DNA of 22,123 nt from a virus. A program made the translations under genes and the position numbers. Below the pieces are notes generated by a model. It did not search any database and was not told the origin of the DNA. It saw nothing but the letters and a program-made list of their open reading frames with translations. The stretch's first letter is position 1, and each line of letters opens with the position of its first letter. Positions 8,797 to 16,735 of this stretch are shown piece by piece. The stretch is taken from positions 1 to 22,123 of the IMG/VR virus record IMGVR_UViG_3300047477_000047. One strand, 5' to 3'.

Positions 8797-10167
8797 ATGG
8801 CACTTATTGTCGATCCAGACTTGCTAGCACAGGGAACATCAGTTGTTATCAGTGCTTCAGCAAAGACTATCAAATTAAATATCGCAGGAAACCTTTCCAC
8901 TGACGGTGTAACCGGTCAGTGTTTGTATTCCTTCCTTAAAGAGCAATGGAAGACAGATAATAACCTTATCAAATATTCCTTCCCGATGCTTTCAATTACC
9001 AATGAACAGTTCGAATTTTCTGACGGTTGGGCTCCTGCAGACCTTGCCACAAGAAAGTTAATCAGAACTGCTGGTTGGGCAGAAGTTAATACTGCTGGTC
9101 AGGTTAAGAGACAATACGCAGGTATCGTTTCTCTTGGTACCATCGGTGGAACTGACCAAGCTTATTTCCAGCAAGCTACTTCTGGTGCTGGTGCATCTGC
9201 TGTTAACTTCACTTACCAAGGTCCAGTTAATGAAGCTGTTCAGATCTTCGGAAGCTCAGCTTTGGATGCTGGTTCTGGCAACTTTGATTACACTACATCC
9301 TTCAAGATGTTTGCTCGTATTCAAGGTAAGAAATACGCTCAGTCACAGTTGAGTGATATCGGTGTTAGCACGATGTCTTATATTGTGTACCGATTCCCGC
9401 TTTCTAATGATACTGACCTTAAGATCACTCACGCTGACTCTGGTATCTCAGCAACATCTCCATATACAGGTGTTACAGTAACTTATTATGGAACTGATCA
9501 AAATATAACGATTGGTACATCTGCTTATCCTTACAGAATTATCATCACTGGTAATAATGCGACTGCTGAACAGATCTATGAGAAGGTTCAGTACCAACTT
9601 CGTCAGAATGCAGATATTGACGCAGGTGCTGGTACAGTTACTGGTAAGACTGCAGATACTCTTCTAAACTTCGTTGGTGATACTCTTGTAACTACTAAGG
9701 GTGTTTATATCTCTGGATTCAATACCCAGGATACGAATAGACTTCAGTTCACAGATTATAATAATAACGTAAGAACATTCCCGTACGTTGCTTCCTTGAC
9801 ACTAAACTTCAATGATAACCTTGTTAATGACGCTAATGCAATTTACCGTGTATTCTTCACAAATGATGATGCTGGTAATAATGCTGGAGCTGACTTTGGT
9901 ACATCTGCAGCAGTTATTGTCAACAACGCATCTTCAGCTCCGATGTCTGGCTCTGTTGGTGGAAATTCTTCACTATCATTCTCGTTCGACTATGATGGTA
10001 ATGCTCAGCGTGGAATCGCTTCTAAGGGCTTGGATGCTCCGATCACTGTCGTAGCTATCGGTCTTTCAACTGGTCAGTATGTTAAAGCTACTGGTACCAT
10101 TGCTCGATCAACGGCTAACCTTGTATCACTCGTGGCATCACTCGAGCGGAATTACCAAAATCCGTAA
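8797..10167 (+). CDS. Abundant virion structural protein, 456 residues
   Basis: ATG start after AAAGAGGAA. The protein is soluble, all-beta-looking and rich in Gly, Ala, Ser, Thr and Asn. The N-terminal ~110 residues carry ALIVDPDLLAQGTSVVIS, then AKTIKLNIAGNLSTDGVTG, YSFLKEQWK, and ITNEQFEF.DGW..AD..TRKLIRTAGW.E. I recognise this pattern from hypothetical structural proteins of many marine and environmental tailed phages; no precise role is known to me. The middle and C-terminal thirds look like further beta domains, and the end is LERNYQNP, shared with the preceding gene. Codons end in C or G more often than in the nearby fibre gene, as in the capsid gene. With its own upstream box and a terminator directly downstream, it looks like a high-copy protein, perhaps a tail, decoration or fibre-shaft subunit. 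Confidence 0.82.
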   Translation: MALIVDPDLLAQGTSVVISASAKTIKLNIAGNLSTDGVTGQCLYSFLKEQWKTDNNLIKYSFPMLSITNEQFEFSDGWAPADLATRKLIRTAGWAEVNTAGQVKRQYAGIVSLGTIGGTDQAYFQQATSGAGASAVNFTYQGPVNEAVQIFGSSALDAGSGNFDYTTSFKMFARIQGKKYAQSQLSDIGVSTMSYIVYRFPLSNDTDLKITHADSGISATSPYTGVTVTYYGTDQNITIGTSAYPYRIIITGNNATAEQIYEKVQYQLRQNADIDAGAGTVTGKTADTLLNFVGDTLVTTKGVYISGFNTQDTNRLQFTDYNNNVRTFPYVASLTLNFNDNLVNDANAIYRVFFTNDDAGNNAGADFGTSAAVIVNNASSAPMSGSVGGNSSLSFSFDYDGNAQRGIASKGLDAPITVVAIGLSTGQYVKATGTIARSTANLVSLVASLERNYQNP

Positions 10168-10200
10168 AAATATATTTCTAAAAATTATAAATATATTTTT
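10166..10200 (+). repeat. AT-only 12-bp inverted repeat after the 456-residue gene
   Basis: The arms AAAAATATATTT (10166-10177) and AAATATATTTTT (10189-10200) are perfect inverted repeats around an 11-nt loop. The first arm begins inside the stop codon. The RNA hairpin would contain only A-U pairs and end in five U residues. It lies just before the GC-containing terminator. Confidence 0.6.
10186..10193 (+). promoter_or_regulatory. Exact TATAAATA box ahead of a terminator
   Basis: This is a perfect match to the T4 late consensus on the plus strand, but it is embedded in an AT-only inverted repeat and followed directly by a terminator. It may be chance in very AT-rich DNA, or it may fire a short terminated transcript or feed partial read-through to the 10271 gene. 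Confidence is low. Confidence 0.3.
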
Positions 10201-10201
10201 G

Positions 10202-10229
10202 AAAAGGAAGGAGAAATTCTTCCTTTTTT
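10202..10229 (+). terminator. Rho-independent terminator after the 456-residue gene
   Basis: A 9-bp stem pairs AAAAGGAAG (10202-10210) with CTTCCTTTT (10219-10227) around an 8-nt loop. A run of six T (10224-10229) overlaps the 3' arm. It ends transcription of the abundant structural gene before the next box at 10248. Confidence 0.8.
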
Positions 10230-10247
10230 GTTTCCGTATTAGAGGTG

Positions 10248-10255
10248 AATAAATA
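10248..10255 (+). promoter_or_regulatory. T4-type late promoter box AATAAATA for the repeat-protein gene
   Basis: AATAAATA lies after the terminator and 15 nt before the ATG at 10271. A T4-like start would fall near 10261, giving a very short leader that still holds the GAGG ribosome site at 10262-10265. Confidence 0.5.
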
Positions 10256-10270
10256 TGATTGAGGTATCTA

Positions 10271-11149
10271 ATGAGTATTGCGTCATTTGATGGAAACACA
10301 AGAATTATGAGTTTAAATGTTGGTGTAATTAATTTTACAGTTTCATTACTTTATTCTGATTGGAAGAGATGGGCTGCTCTTGGTGATAACGCCAAGTTCC
10401 TACCTGCGTTTAGATATGTTGGTGGTGATCCTACTATTCCTGGTCAGTATCTTGGTTCTACTTACTTTATTATGAATGGTTGGAAGATTCGACCATATAA
10501 TGCTGACCATACTTTGATTGTAGATGGTAACTTATTCACGGAAGATCAATCATCTCCGTTTTTACCAGCTTTAGATCCTCACATGGTAGCTGTTCAAATG
10601 GCGTTCTCTAACTTAACTACAACCATTATTGCTGATGCTTCTGGAACTGTTATTACTCCGGAGAACATTGCATCCGCTGTTTGGGAAAAATCTAAAGAGA
10701 GTTCCGAGTTCAGTCTTCCTGGAACTATTGGCCACCATGTATTCGACACGACAGAATCTACAGTTGCAGGTGTTTTATCTGCGCCGGTTAGTGGAGCAGA
10801 CTTTGCAACTTCAGGAACTCTTGCAAACCTTATAAGAGATATTTCATCAGAAGCAGCTGTTAAAGTTTGGAATATAGAAACTTCTGGGTTTGCTCCTGGC
10901 ACTGTTGGGAAACTTCTTTTAGATAATCCTACACTCACCATTGATGGATTGTTGAATAAGCAAATATCTGATTTAGTCTTTAGCACTTCTGGAACATTCG
11001 GAACTTATGTTAAAGACATACCAACAACTACATCTGGTAAGGTTTGGAATACAAATATAAACGGTGCAGATTTCTCTACACCGGGAACTATTGCTGACTT
11101 TGTTAAGAATAAGTTGTTGACTGTTAGTAAGTTCTTAGGATTGTCCTAA
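10271..11149 (+). CDS. Virion protein with alternating ~31-residue repeats, 292 residues
   Basis: I chose the ATG at 10271 because a GAGGT site sits 5 nt before it; a TTG at 10259 in the same frame has no site of its own. Residues 1-115 form an aromatic-rich domain (LYSDWKRWAALGD, FRYVGGDPTIPGQYLGSTYF) seen at the start of various phage structural proteins. Residues ~130-285 hold five repeats centred on PGT/SGT at residues 150, 181, 209, 240 and 271. Units 1, 3 and 5 are preceded by VW; units 2 and 4 by V/I-x-G-V/L-L. Similar VW...GT.G repeats occur in phage tail or fibre proteins; their role is unknown to me. The 3' end overlaps the convergent 12207-11146 gene by 4 nt. Confidence 0.8.
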   Translation: MSIASFDGNTRIMSLNVGVINFTVSLLYSDWKRWAALGDNAKFLPAFRYVGGDPTIPGQYLGSTYFIMNGWKIRPYNADHTLIVDGNLFTEDQSSPFLPALDPHMVAVQMAFSNLTTTIIADASGTVITPENIASAVWEKSKESSEFSLPGTIGHHVFDTTESTVAGVLSAPVSGADFATSGTLANLIRDISSEAAVKVWNIETSGFAPGTVGKLLLDNPTLTIDGLLNKQISDLVFSTSGTFGTYVKDIPTTTSGKVWNTNINGADFSTPGTIADFVKNKLLTVSKFLGLS

Positions 11150-11160
11150 TAGTTACTTAC
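11127..11160. terminator. Interrupted hairpin across the convergent stop codons
   Basis: Inner stem TAGGA/TCCTA (11136-11140 and 11144-11148) has a TTG loop; outer stem GTAAGT/ACTTAC (11127-11132 and 11155-11160) is separated by unequal 3- and 6-nt bulges. It lies over both stop codons of the convergent pair. There is no T-run on either side, so it is not a classical terminator. It may be a bidirectional terminator or a 3'-end stabiliser. Confidence 0.4.
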
Positions 11161-12207
11161 GTTAACTTGGTCTATAACATTTATTATTGGACCATTTATA
11201 ACGTCAGAGTCTACGAATATATCTTTCAGAATTAATGTGAAGTGATATGTTCCTTTAGGAAATTGGAACGGATACTTCATAAACATTTCTTTGGTTGATG
11301 TACCAGACACTGATAGATTTCCATTACAATAAAGCTCAAAGCTTATGGTATCAAAATCAAGATCTGCCAAGTTAAACTCAACAAACTCTCTCTTGGATGG
11401 AAATGATGTGTGTGATTGGGTAACAAAGAATCCAGATGGAACATTGTCTTCAATTACATCAATATATAATGGTGCAGAAACTGCTGAAGCTCCAAATGAA
11501 TCAGTACCGGACACTACAAGAGTCTTTAACCCAGAGGTCATTGGTGTGAATGTATAATTTATAGTTCCAGTAGCAACGCCACTCGTTAAGAAGCTTCCAC
11601 CATTTGTCAAAGTCCAACTTACAGTGTCGCCATCAAAGTCTATAATGTTTATTGGTATTATAACATTCTTACCAATAACAGTAGTCTTATTTCCAATTCC
11701 AAATGTTAATGATGGTGGGTTATTTATACCGCCAAAGAAGTTATATGGAATAGTTTGAAGATTACCATCATTATATGTTATGGATGAATTGAAATAGTGA
11801 ACATTATCTGGTATAGTTATCTTTGTGGATAATTGTCTCTCTAAAGGATTATAATCAGATACAACTTCACCATAAACATTATCTATCTCAACTGAAGGGT
11901 TTTCATAAAAGTAAATGTGTTGGTCATCAATTGGATATTTGAAAGTAAGTTTAACGTATTTACCTTCAGCTTTTCGTTGGCCAATATTTCTTTCCGGTTT
12001 AAATTGAAGAATGGTATTATCTGACACATGAAGTCCTCTGTCATAAGGTCCAATGGAGATAATACCAGAGTTGGATATTTGAGATTGAACCAAAAAGGAT
12101 ATTTGCATTTGATCTTGCCCATTGGTACAATTTGTTTGGAATACATTTAACCCTTCAAACACAATACCATTGCTACTCCAATAATTTATGAAAGGTATTT
12201 CACCCAT
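11146..12207 (-). CDS. Ig/cadherin-like domain virion protein, 353 residues
   Basis: Starts at an ATG one base after the previous stop, with GGTGAG upstream. Residues ~1-160 are a beta-rich domain I do not recognise. Residues ~165-255 form an Ig- or cadherin-like domain (NPPSLTF, IPINIIDFDGDTVSWTL, then TSGLKTLVVSGTDSFGASA). The DFDGD motif is typical of calcium-binding bacterial cadherin-like repeats. Residues ~258-350 look like a second copy (LADLDFDTISFELY, then KGTYHFTLILKD). Tandem Ig-like domains on phage virions are generally thought to help weak binding to cell surfaces or carbohydrates. It is the last gene of the gp14-led operon and overlaps the convergent plus-strand gene by 4 nt. 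Confidence 0.78.
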   Translation of the reverse strand: MGEIPFINYWSSNGIVFEGLNVFQTNCTNGQDQMQISFLVQSQISNSGIISIGPYDRGLHVSDNTILQFKPERNIGQRKAEGKYVKLTFKYPIDDQHIYFYENPSVEIDNVYGEVVSDYNPLERQLSTKITIPDNVHYFNSSITYNDGNLQTIPYNFFGGINNPPSLTFGIGNKTTVIGKNVIIPINIIDFDGDTVSWTLTNGGSFLTSGVATGTINYTFTPMTSGLKTLVVSGTDSFGASAVSAPLYIDVIEDNVPSGFFVTQSHTSFPSKREFVEFNLADLDFDTISFELYCNGNLSVSGTSTKEMFMKYPFQFPKGTYHFTLILKDIFVDSDVINGPIINVIDQVNVSNY

Positions 12208-12208
12208 A

Positions 12209-13303
12209 TCATCTCACCACTTTCTCAGCAGCGATATTACCCATCAATACAAATGTTCTTCCGTTTTGTACAATTTCAGTTCCAGGCATAATAGCATCCA
12301 AACTTGATACTGATGCTACTGGACAATGGAATCCAAATGGCATTCGACCAATTAAAGAAATTCTTCCCGTACTTTCATGTCTTATATGGATCATTGGGCT
12401 ATACATGAATATTCTACCAGTTATAGAACAAACATATCCAGACAAGTCTTGCATACTTGTAAATGAATTTCTATTAGGAAAGGATGTGTATGTATAATCG
12501 TAAAAATTTCTTCCTTGTATTTGTGATGAATAATTACTATCGCCAACACACACATCTGGAAACAAAATAAGTTTTGTTACTGTTGATGCGTAACTGCCAA
12601 GAGTAGACACTAATGGCATCTCATATGATTGAGAACCATAATTGTGCTGGTACATTCCGGCCCAGACAGATTCTGTATTATAGGTAACATCTACAAACAT
12701 TCTTGGTGGATAGTTATAATCAGTTTCTCCAGTATTAGCCACCATCACTGGTGATGCTATCGTAACAGTGGTCTCATTGGCTGGAGTTGTTGGAGTATCG
12801 TATCCTAAATCATAACATGATACATACAAACCACCAACCCAACTTCCAAATCCAGTTTTATCTAACACTCCGAATTGGATAAGAGATGTTGAATCAAACT
12901 TAGTTCCTTTCTGTACAAAAATTTGAATATTTCCTTTCAAATCTCCAAACAAGTAGACCATTTTGCTTGTACCCTCAACATAAGTTATTTTTGGACTTAT
13001 TGTTGTATTGTTCCAACTTCTAGTTTGGTCGGGTTGATTATTCCAAGCGGAAGTTCCATTAAAACTTTTTGACGAATTTACATAAATTTTCTTTCCAGAA
13101 GTATCACTTTTAAATGTCAAACATCCAACTTCACCAGTCGGAAACGTGTATTGGTAATGTGACTTATACCCAGTAACACTAACAGTGTCGCTTGTAGGTG
13201 CCATATTTCTGGTATAGTTCATTGTATTAACCAACCAAGTATCAATAGTAGTTAGTAAATCAAGATCAGTATTGTATGTAGTTTTTAACCATAGATTAGC
13301 CAT
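12209..13303 (-). CDS. Putative tail/virion protein, 364 residues (paralogue of the preceding gene)
   Basis: ATG start preceded by AAGGAAATACT. The N terminus (MANLWLKTTYNTDLDLLTTI, then DTWLV) is followed by Ser/Thr/Asn/Tyr-rich beta-type sequence. Near the C terminus are YSPMIHIRHESTGRISLIGR and MPGTEIVQNGRTFVLMG. The same plan, with a short helical start, a beta-rich body, an IP/P-I-HI/YLR strand and a G..I..G/N final hairpin, appears in the 404-residue protein encoded just upstream. The two look like diverged tandem paralogues. Similar proteins occur in phage virions, but I cannot name a function. Tail surface or baseplate decoration is an inference from position. Confidence 0.75.
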   Translation of the reverse strand: MANLWLKTTYNTDLDLLTTIDTWLVNTMNYTRNMAPTSDTVSVTGYKSHYQYTFPTGEVGCLTFKSDTSGKKIYVNSSKSFNGTSAWNNQPDQTRSWNNTTISPKITYVEGTSKMVYLFGDLKGNIQIFVQKGTKFDSTSLIQFGVLDKTGFGSWVGGLYVSCYDLGYDTPTTPANETTVTIASPVMVANTGETDYNYPPRMFVDVTYNTESVWAGMYQHNYGSQSYEMPLVSTLGSYASTVTKLILFPDVCVGDSNYSSQIQGRNFYDYTYTSFPNRNSFTSMQDLSGYVCSITGRIFMYSPMIHIRHESTGRISLIGRMPFGFHCPVASVSSLDAIMPGTEIVQNGRTFVLMGNIAAEKVVR

Positions 13304-13312
13304 AGTATTTCC

Positions 13313-14527
13313 TTATGCCAGTTCAAATGCGTATGTGTTTGATACGTCAGCAACATAACCATTTTGAATAGTTACAATCTTTCTTCTTGTAGTATTATCG
13401 CGGAGAATTGTGTTGCCATTTATAAGTGAGCCATCAGTGTTAACACAAGGCATAAACTTAACGAATGGAATTACTCCAAAATATCCTTGCTCCCACATAT
13501 TTCCATTATCTGATGTTCCTGCGATATTGGATGTTCTTAAATAAATTGGTATAAATGGAACGGAACCATCAAGATTAACTTGAAACTTACTTCCATATCT
13601 ACCAGAATATATTGACATATGATCAGTGTTATCTCTTTCACTTGTATTGGTATCACAAACACCAGCCCATCGGCCATTTGGTTTAAACATATATAAAAAT
13701 GACGAAAGAACTCCATTACGTACAGTGCCTTTATCTGGCGAAGACCAACTTGATGATCCTTGAGCATATACAGGGCTTCTTACTGAGGAGTGTGACCATT
13801 GAACTTGTGTAGTAACCGATGAACCTAAAAGTAACGGTTGTTGATGTTGATCTGTAGAATGGAATGCGTCCATGAATCCAATACAACCAGCAGTAAATGT
13901 CGATCCGATCAAACATACAAAGTAACAAAATTGACCATCAGCTCTTGCAATCAAAGTACAAGCTTGACCTGCGGCTGGACCAAGAGGAACATTACCACCA
14001 GAAAATCTTTTCCATTGTGTAGAATGTGTTTTAGTTTGTTGCCAAGTTGGGAATCCGTAAACTGTAGCATTGAAATAATTTGATGAACCGTTTGATTCAC
14101 AAACTACTCCAACAACTGGACCATAGTTATTAGTATTTCCAGGCGCTCTCCAAACGTATGTAGATCCTTGAGAGTAAGTCAATGCTTCCCAAGGTGTAGT
14201 CATTTGAAGATGAATATAATCTCCATTAGCAAAAGGAGCACCAGCAGAAGTTACTGTAAACTTTAGGACTGAGGATGAGAAAAGATTCCCAACAGTTCCA
14301 GTTCCAATAGCACCGTTATAAGTTCCCGATACAGAAAAATCAGTAGGAGACGAAAAGGATACTTTGAATAATTCATAGGTACTTGCACTTGTCCCAATAG
14401 CATCATCAATATATCCACCACCCACGCAGCTATAAACTGGTGGAAGTGTATGACCTTTGATAAGGAACTGGTGTAGACCTTCGATTAATTCAAACCCAGT
14501 ATTAAATGTTGCAGATATACTACTCAT
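13313..14527 (-). CDS. Putative tail/virion protein, 404 residues
   Basis: The ATG overlaps the previous stop by one base (TAATG), indicating translational coupling. The N terminus (MSSISATFNTGFELIEGLHQ, then FLIKG) is helical. The remainder is Gly/Ser/Thr/Phe-rich with several Cys (residues ~34, 146, 188, 202, 206, 216), unusual among its neighbours. The C-terminal part carries VPFIPIYLRTSN, GYFGVIPFVKFMPC and GNTILRDNTTRRKIVTIQNG, comparable in order to the end of the next gene. No known enzyme motif is visible. It lies between gp15 and further surface proteins, so a structural tail role is likely; the family is not recognised. Confidence 0.75.
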   Translation of the reverse strand: MSSISATFNTGFELIEGLHQFLIKGHTLPPVYSCVGGGYIDDAIGTSASTYELFKVSFSSPTDFSVSGTYNGAIGTGTVGNLFSSSVLKFTVTSAGAPFANGDYIHLQMTTPWEALTYSQGSTYVWRAPGNTNNYGPVVGVVCESNGSSNYFNATVYGFPTWQQTKTHSTQWKRFSGGNVPLGPAAGQACTLIARADGQFCYFVCLIGSTFTAGCIGFMDAFHSTDQHQQPLLLGSSVTTQVQWSHSSVRSPVYAQGSSSWSSPDKGTVRNGVLSSFLYMFKPNGRWAGVCDTNTSERDNTDHMSIYSGRYGSKFQVNLDGSVPFIPIYLRTSNIAGTSDNGNMWEQGYFGVIPFVKFMPCVNTDGSLINGNTILRDNTTRRKIVTIQNGYVADVSNTYAFELA

Positions 14528-15354
14528 TATTGTTCCTCGTATATTATAACTGTTTCTAATGATTCAGGACTACCGACAACACTGTTGATCTTTAAGACCA
14601 CATAGTTATCGACTGGAATATTTGTGACGGCTAATGTAAACACGTCTCCAGTAGTAGTGCTTGTAACTGATTGTGTAGATATTTCAGTAGTTGTTCCAGA
14701 CATATCTCTATTAGGACTGTATGATACTGTTACATTTATAGTACCAGTACCGTTGATTACAGACTTTATTAAAAGCAATGATGTTGGCTTTGATGTGTAC
14801 AAGAGTGTGTAATCCATATCAGCTATTGGACTACCTATTGTCAAAATCTTATTATACTTTTGAGTGGTCTTATTCTCATTAAAGTTTAAGTGGAGATAAG
14901 TACCATCGTAGATTCCAACGCTTTGTTCAATTCCAGTATATGCTGAAGTTAAAGCATTTGCTGATGTTGAGAGGTATACTCGACCTCTGGTCAAGTTCTC
15001 AACTTTCCAAGATCCTTTCTGAGTCAAGTAAAGATCATCACCAACGACATCAAATACAAAGTGTGTTGCGTTTGAAGTGTTGGCTACAGATGATGCAGCA
15101 CTTGTGTAGAAGCCAGCATCATTCAATCTAATGACACTGTCTTTTATTATGGTATGTCCTGGAACTGTGATCTTAACATTAGTCCCATTACCAATGATAG
15201 ATGGTATCCTTTTAGGCGAACCAAATTCAGTACTGTCAGCTTCTTTGAAATAGAAGGACTGATCTTCTTTACACCATCCAAGCATTCTTTCTTTTATGGT
15301 GGATATCAATGTCGAGATTAAAGACGCTTGATACTGTTTAACTATTATTTTCAT
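14527..15354 (-). CDS. Unrecognised virion-associated protein with Ig/FnIII-like end, 275 residues
   Basis: The ATG overlaps the gp15 stop as ATGA (4 nt), so it is probably coupled to gp15. Residues 1-45 are amphipathic and basic-acidic (LISTLISTIKERMLGWCKED), residues ~50-165 are beta-type (VKITVPGHTIIKDSVIRLND, GRVYLSTSANALTS), and residues ~185-275 look like an Ig or fibronectin-III-type sandwich (TINVTVSYSPNRDMSG, VDNYVVLKINSVVGS). There is no signal peptide or long hydrophobic segment. It could be a tail-tube, baseplate or fibre-adaptor component. I do not recognise the family. Confidence 0.72.
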   Translation of the reverse strand: MKIIVKQYQASLISTLISTIKERMLGWCKEDQSFYFKEADSTEFGSPKRIPSIIGNGTNVKITVPGHTIIKDSVIRLNDAGFYTSAASSVANTSNATHFVFDVVGDDLYLTQKGSWKVENLTRGRVYLSTSANALTSAYTGIEQSVGIYDGTYLHLNFNENKTTQKYNKILTIGSPIADMDYTLLYTSKPTSLLLIKSVINGTGTINVTVSYSPNRDMSGTTTEISTQSVTSTTTGDVFTLAVTNIPVDNYVVLKINSVVGSPESLETVIIYEEQ

Positions 15355-16319
15355 AGGTTATCCGCATAGGTTCCGTCAATAAAGACATATTCATTAATAT
15401 TTATGGATTCTTCCCCACTGTCTGGGAACTCACCACGACCACCATTTATGTCGCTAATAGGTTGCGATTCAATAAAGAAGAAGTTGGATATATCGGAAAC
15501 ATTATTTCCACCATCCCAAGTTCCATCATTAGGCACTATAACAGTATCTTCAACCTTAGTATAATCTGTAGTTGTAGAATCGTGTTCAGTCTTGTATGAG
15601 AAATCTGTTGGAGGTGCTTCGTTGTTAGGAACAGCACTTGTTGTAAATGTCTCAGCATTAATTCTGTCATAGATGTAACTGGTCTTTATGTACTTGATAA
15701 CCTTAGCATAATCTATTGGTCTGTACATATAGCCGTGAACATTTAGATTGATTGTTGAATTGAAATATCTGGACTCTTCCTCACCCATCTCTTTAGGATA
15801 ATCCATATTTGTACCTTCGAGATACACTGCAAGATTTCTTTCCAGGTTAAGGAACTCAAACTCTTTAACTCTTAGGTGATTTGATGGATTGAAGAATGGA
15901 AGAATATTTTCAAGAATCTGGAACAAGTGATCCATAGATTCTGTTCGTATCTCTAAGGAGTATGAATAGTTGTATGGCGCAGGTTGAACATCTGACCAGA
16001 AATCATCAATCGTGTTTATGTTAACTGCTGGATTGTAAAATGATCTTAATTCATTAACAGATGTCGAGCGTGATGAATCATAAGTTATATTGTCCAGCGT
16101 CATCAACATGGATGGAATCTTAGGATAATATTTCTTACCAGATTTCAACTGAGTATCAAACAAGTGATATTTCTCACTAGGTCCATACTTCAAAGGTACG
16201 TCGATAACAGATACAGGTGTTCCAGCATTGTTGTAATTATAGACCTGTATCTTATTGAAGAGATCAAGCAACGCTACAAGAACCCCTCTGGATGATCGTG
16301 GATAATAAAATTGTTGCAT
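15351..16319 (-). CDS. 15: Tail completion / sheath stabiliser protein, gp15-like
   Basis: Resembles T4 gp15, which forms a hexameric ring at the top of the finished contractile tail, stabilises the sheath and provides the joint to the head's neck. The diagnostic stretch is SLEIRTESMDHLFQILENIL followed by PFFNP, comparable to the T4 pattern L-x-I-x-T-x-x-x-D-x-x-F-Q-I-x-E-x-I-L-P-Y-F-x-P. The N terminus (MQQFYYPRSSRGVLVALLDL) also matches the T4 plan of an aromatic start, an amphipathic helix and then VPLKYGPSEKY. LNVHGYMYRPIDYAK near residue 205 corresponds to the conserved NGWMYPP region. At 322 residues it is longer than T4 gp15 (about 270), the excess being an acidic C-terminal tail. The start overlaps the DUF1353 stop by one base. 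Confidence 0.88.
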   Translation of the reverse strand: MQQFYYPRSSRGVLVALLDLFNKIQVYNYNNAGTPVSVIDVPLKYGPSEKYHLFDTQLKSGKKYYPKIPSMLMTLDNITYDSSRSTSVNELRSFYNPAVNINTIDDFWSDVQPAPYNYSYSLEIRTESMDHLFQILENILPFFNPSNHLRVKEFEFLNLERNLAVYLEGTNMDYPKEMGEEESRYFNSTINLNVHGYMYRPIDYAKVIKYIKTSYIYDRINAETFTTSAVPNNEAPPTDFSYKTEHDSTTTDYTKVEDTVIVPNDGTWDGGNNVSDISNFFFIESQPISDINGGRGEFPDSGEESININEYVFIDGTYADNL

Positions 16320-16735
16320 TACTTCATCATCCCTCTATAATGATCTCTCGTCTCTCTACAATCTTCCCAGGCGTCTCCAGCGAAGAGTCTGACTGCCCAG
16401 TAGATTGTATATCGTTTGAAATAAGAAACGCCAGCATCTTTCATAGCTCTGAGGAATATATTATCACACTCAGTTTTTGAGAATAACATAGTGGCGTACA
16501 ACCAGTCATGTATAAGTGCTGCTGCATCATACGTCCCAACCTTTGGAACTAAGCTTTGAACTGATTCTGGAATGCTTGCCAAGTCAGAATCAAAATCTTT
16601 TGGGGCTGTAACATAACCATTTACATTATCGCAGTACATGAAAGGTTGTGTTAAAATTATCTTAAACTTATGAGCAGATAGTGATACATCAGTATAAACT
16701 AATGGGTATGGAAATGCTGTATAATTAGTCATCAT
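16319..16735 (-). CDS. DUF1353 family phage protein
   Basis: About 138 residues. The pattern VTAPKDFDSDLASIPESV, then AAALIHDWLY, then SKTECDNIFLRAMKDAGVS and YWAVRLFAGDAW is that of DUF1353, a small family common in tailed phages and prophages with no settled function. The conserved acidic and His residues (D-x-A-S-I-P, I-H-D-W-L-Y) suggest a metal or catalytic site, but none is proven. The start is within ATGATG; I use 16735, while 16732 is equally near the AAAGGTG site. A TTG at 16738 in the same frame is less likely. The gene overlaps the preceding gene by about 11 nt and the gp15 gene by one base. Confidence 0.82.
   Translation of the reverse strand: MMTNYTAFPYPLVYTDVSLSAHKFKIILTQPFMYCDNVNGYVTAPKDFDSDLASIPESVQSLVPKVGTYDAAALIHDWLYATMLFSKTECDNIFLRAMKDAGVSYFKRYTIYWAVRLFAGDAWEDCRETRDHYRGMMK

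Noticed and set aside
10255-10290. An 11-codon reading frame (MIEVSNEYCVI) with a good AGAGGTG site overlapping the start of the repeat protein gene
   Set aside because: The late box at 10248-10255 overlaps its ATG, so a transcript from that box would begin after the start codon. No attenuator-like structure supports a leader peptide.
11721-11728. Exact TATAAATA on the minus strand inside the 353-residue gene
   Set aside because: It lies within coding sequence with no gene start following it. Several such matches are expected by chance in DNA this AT-rich.
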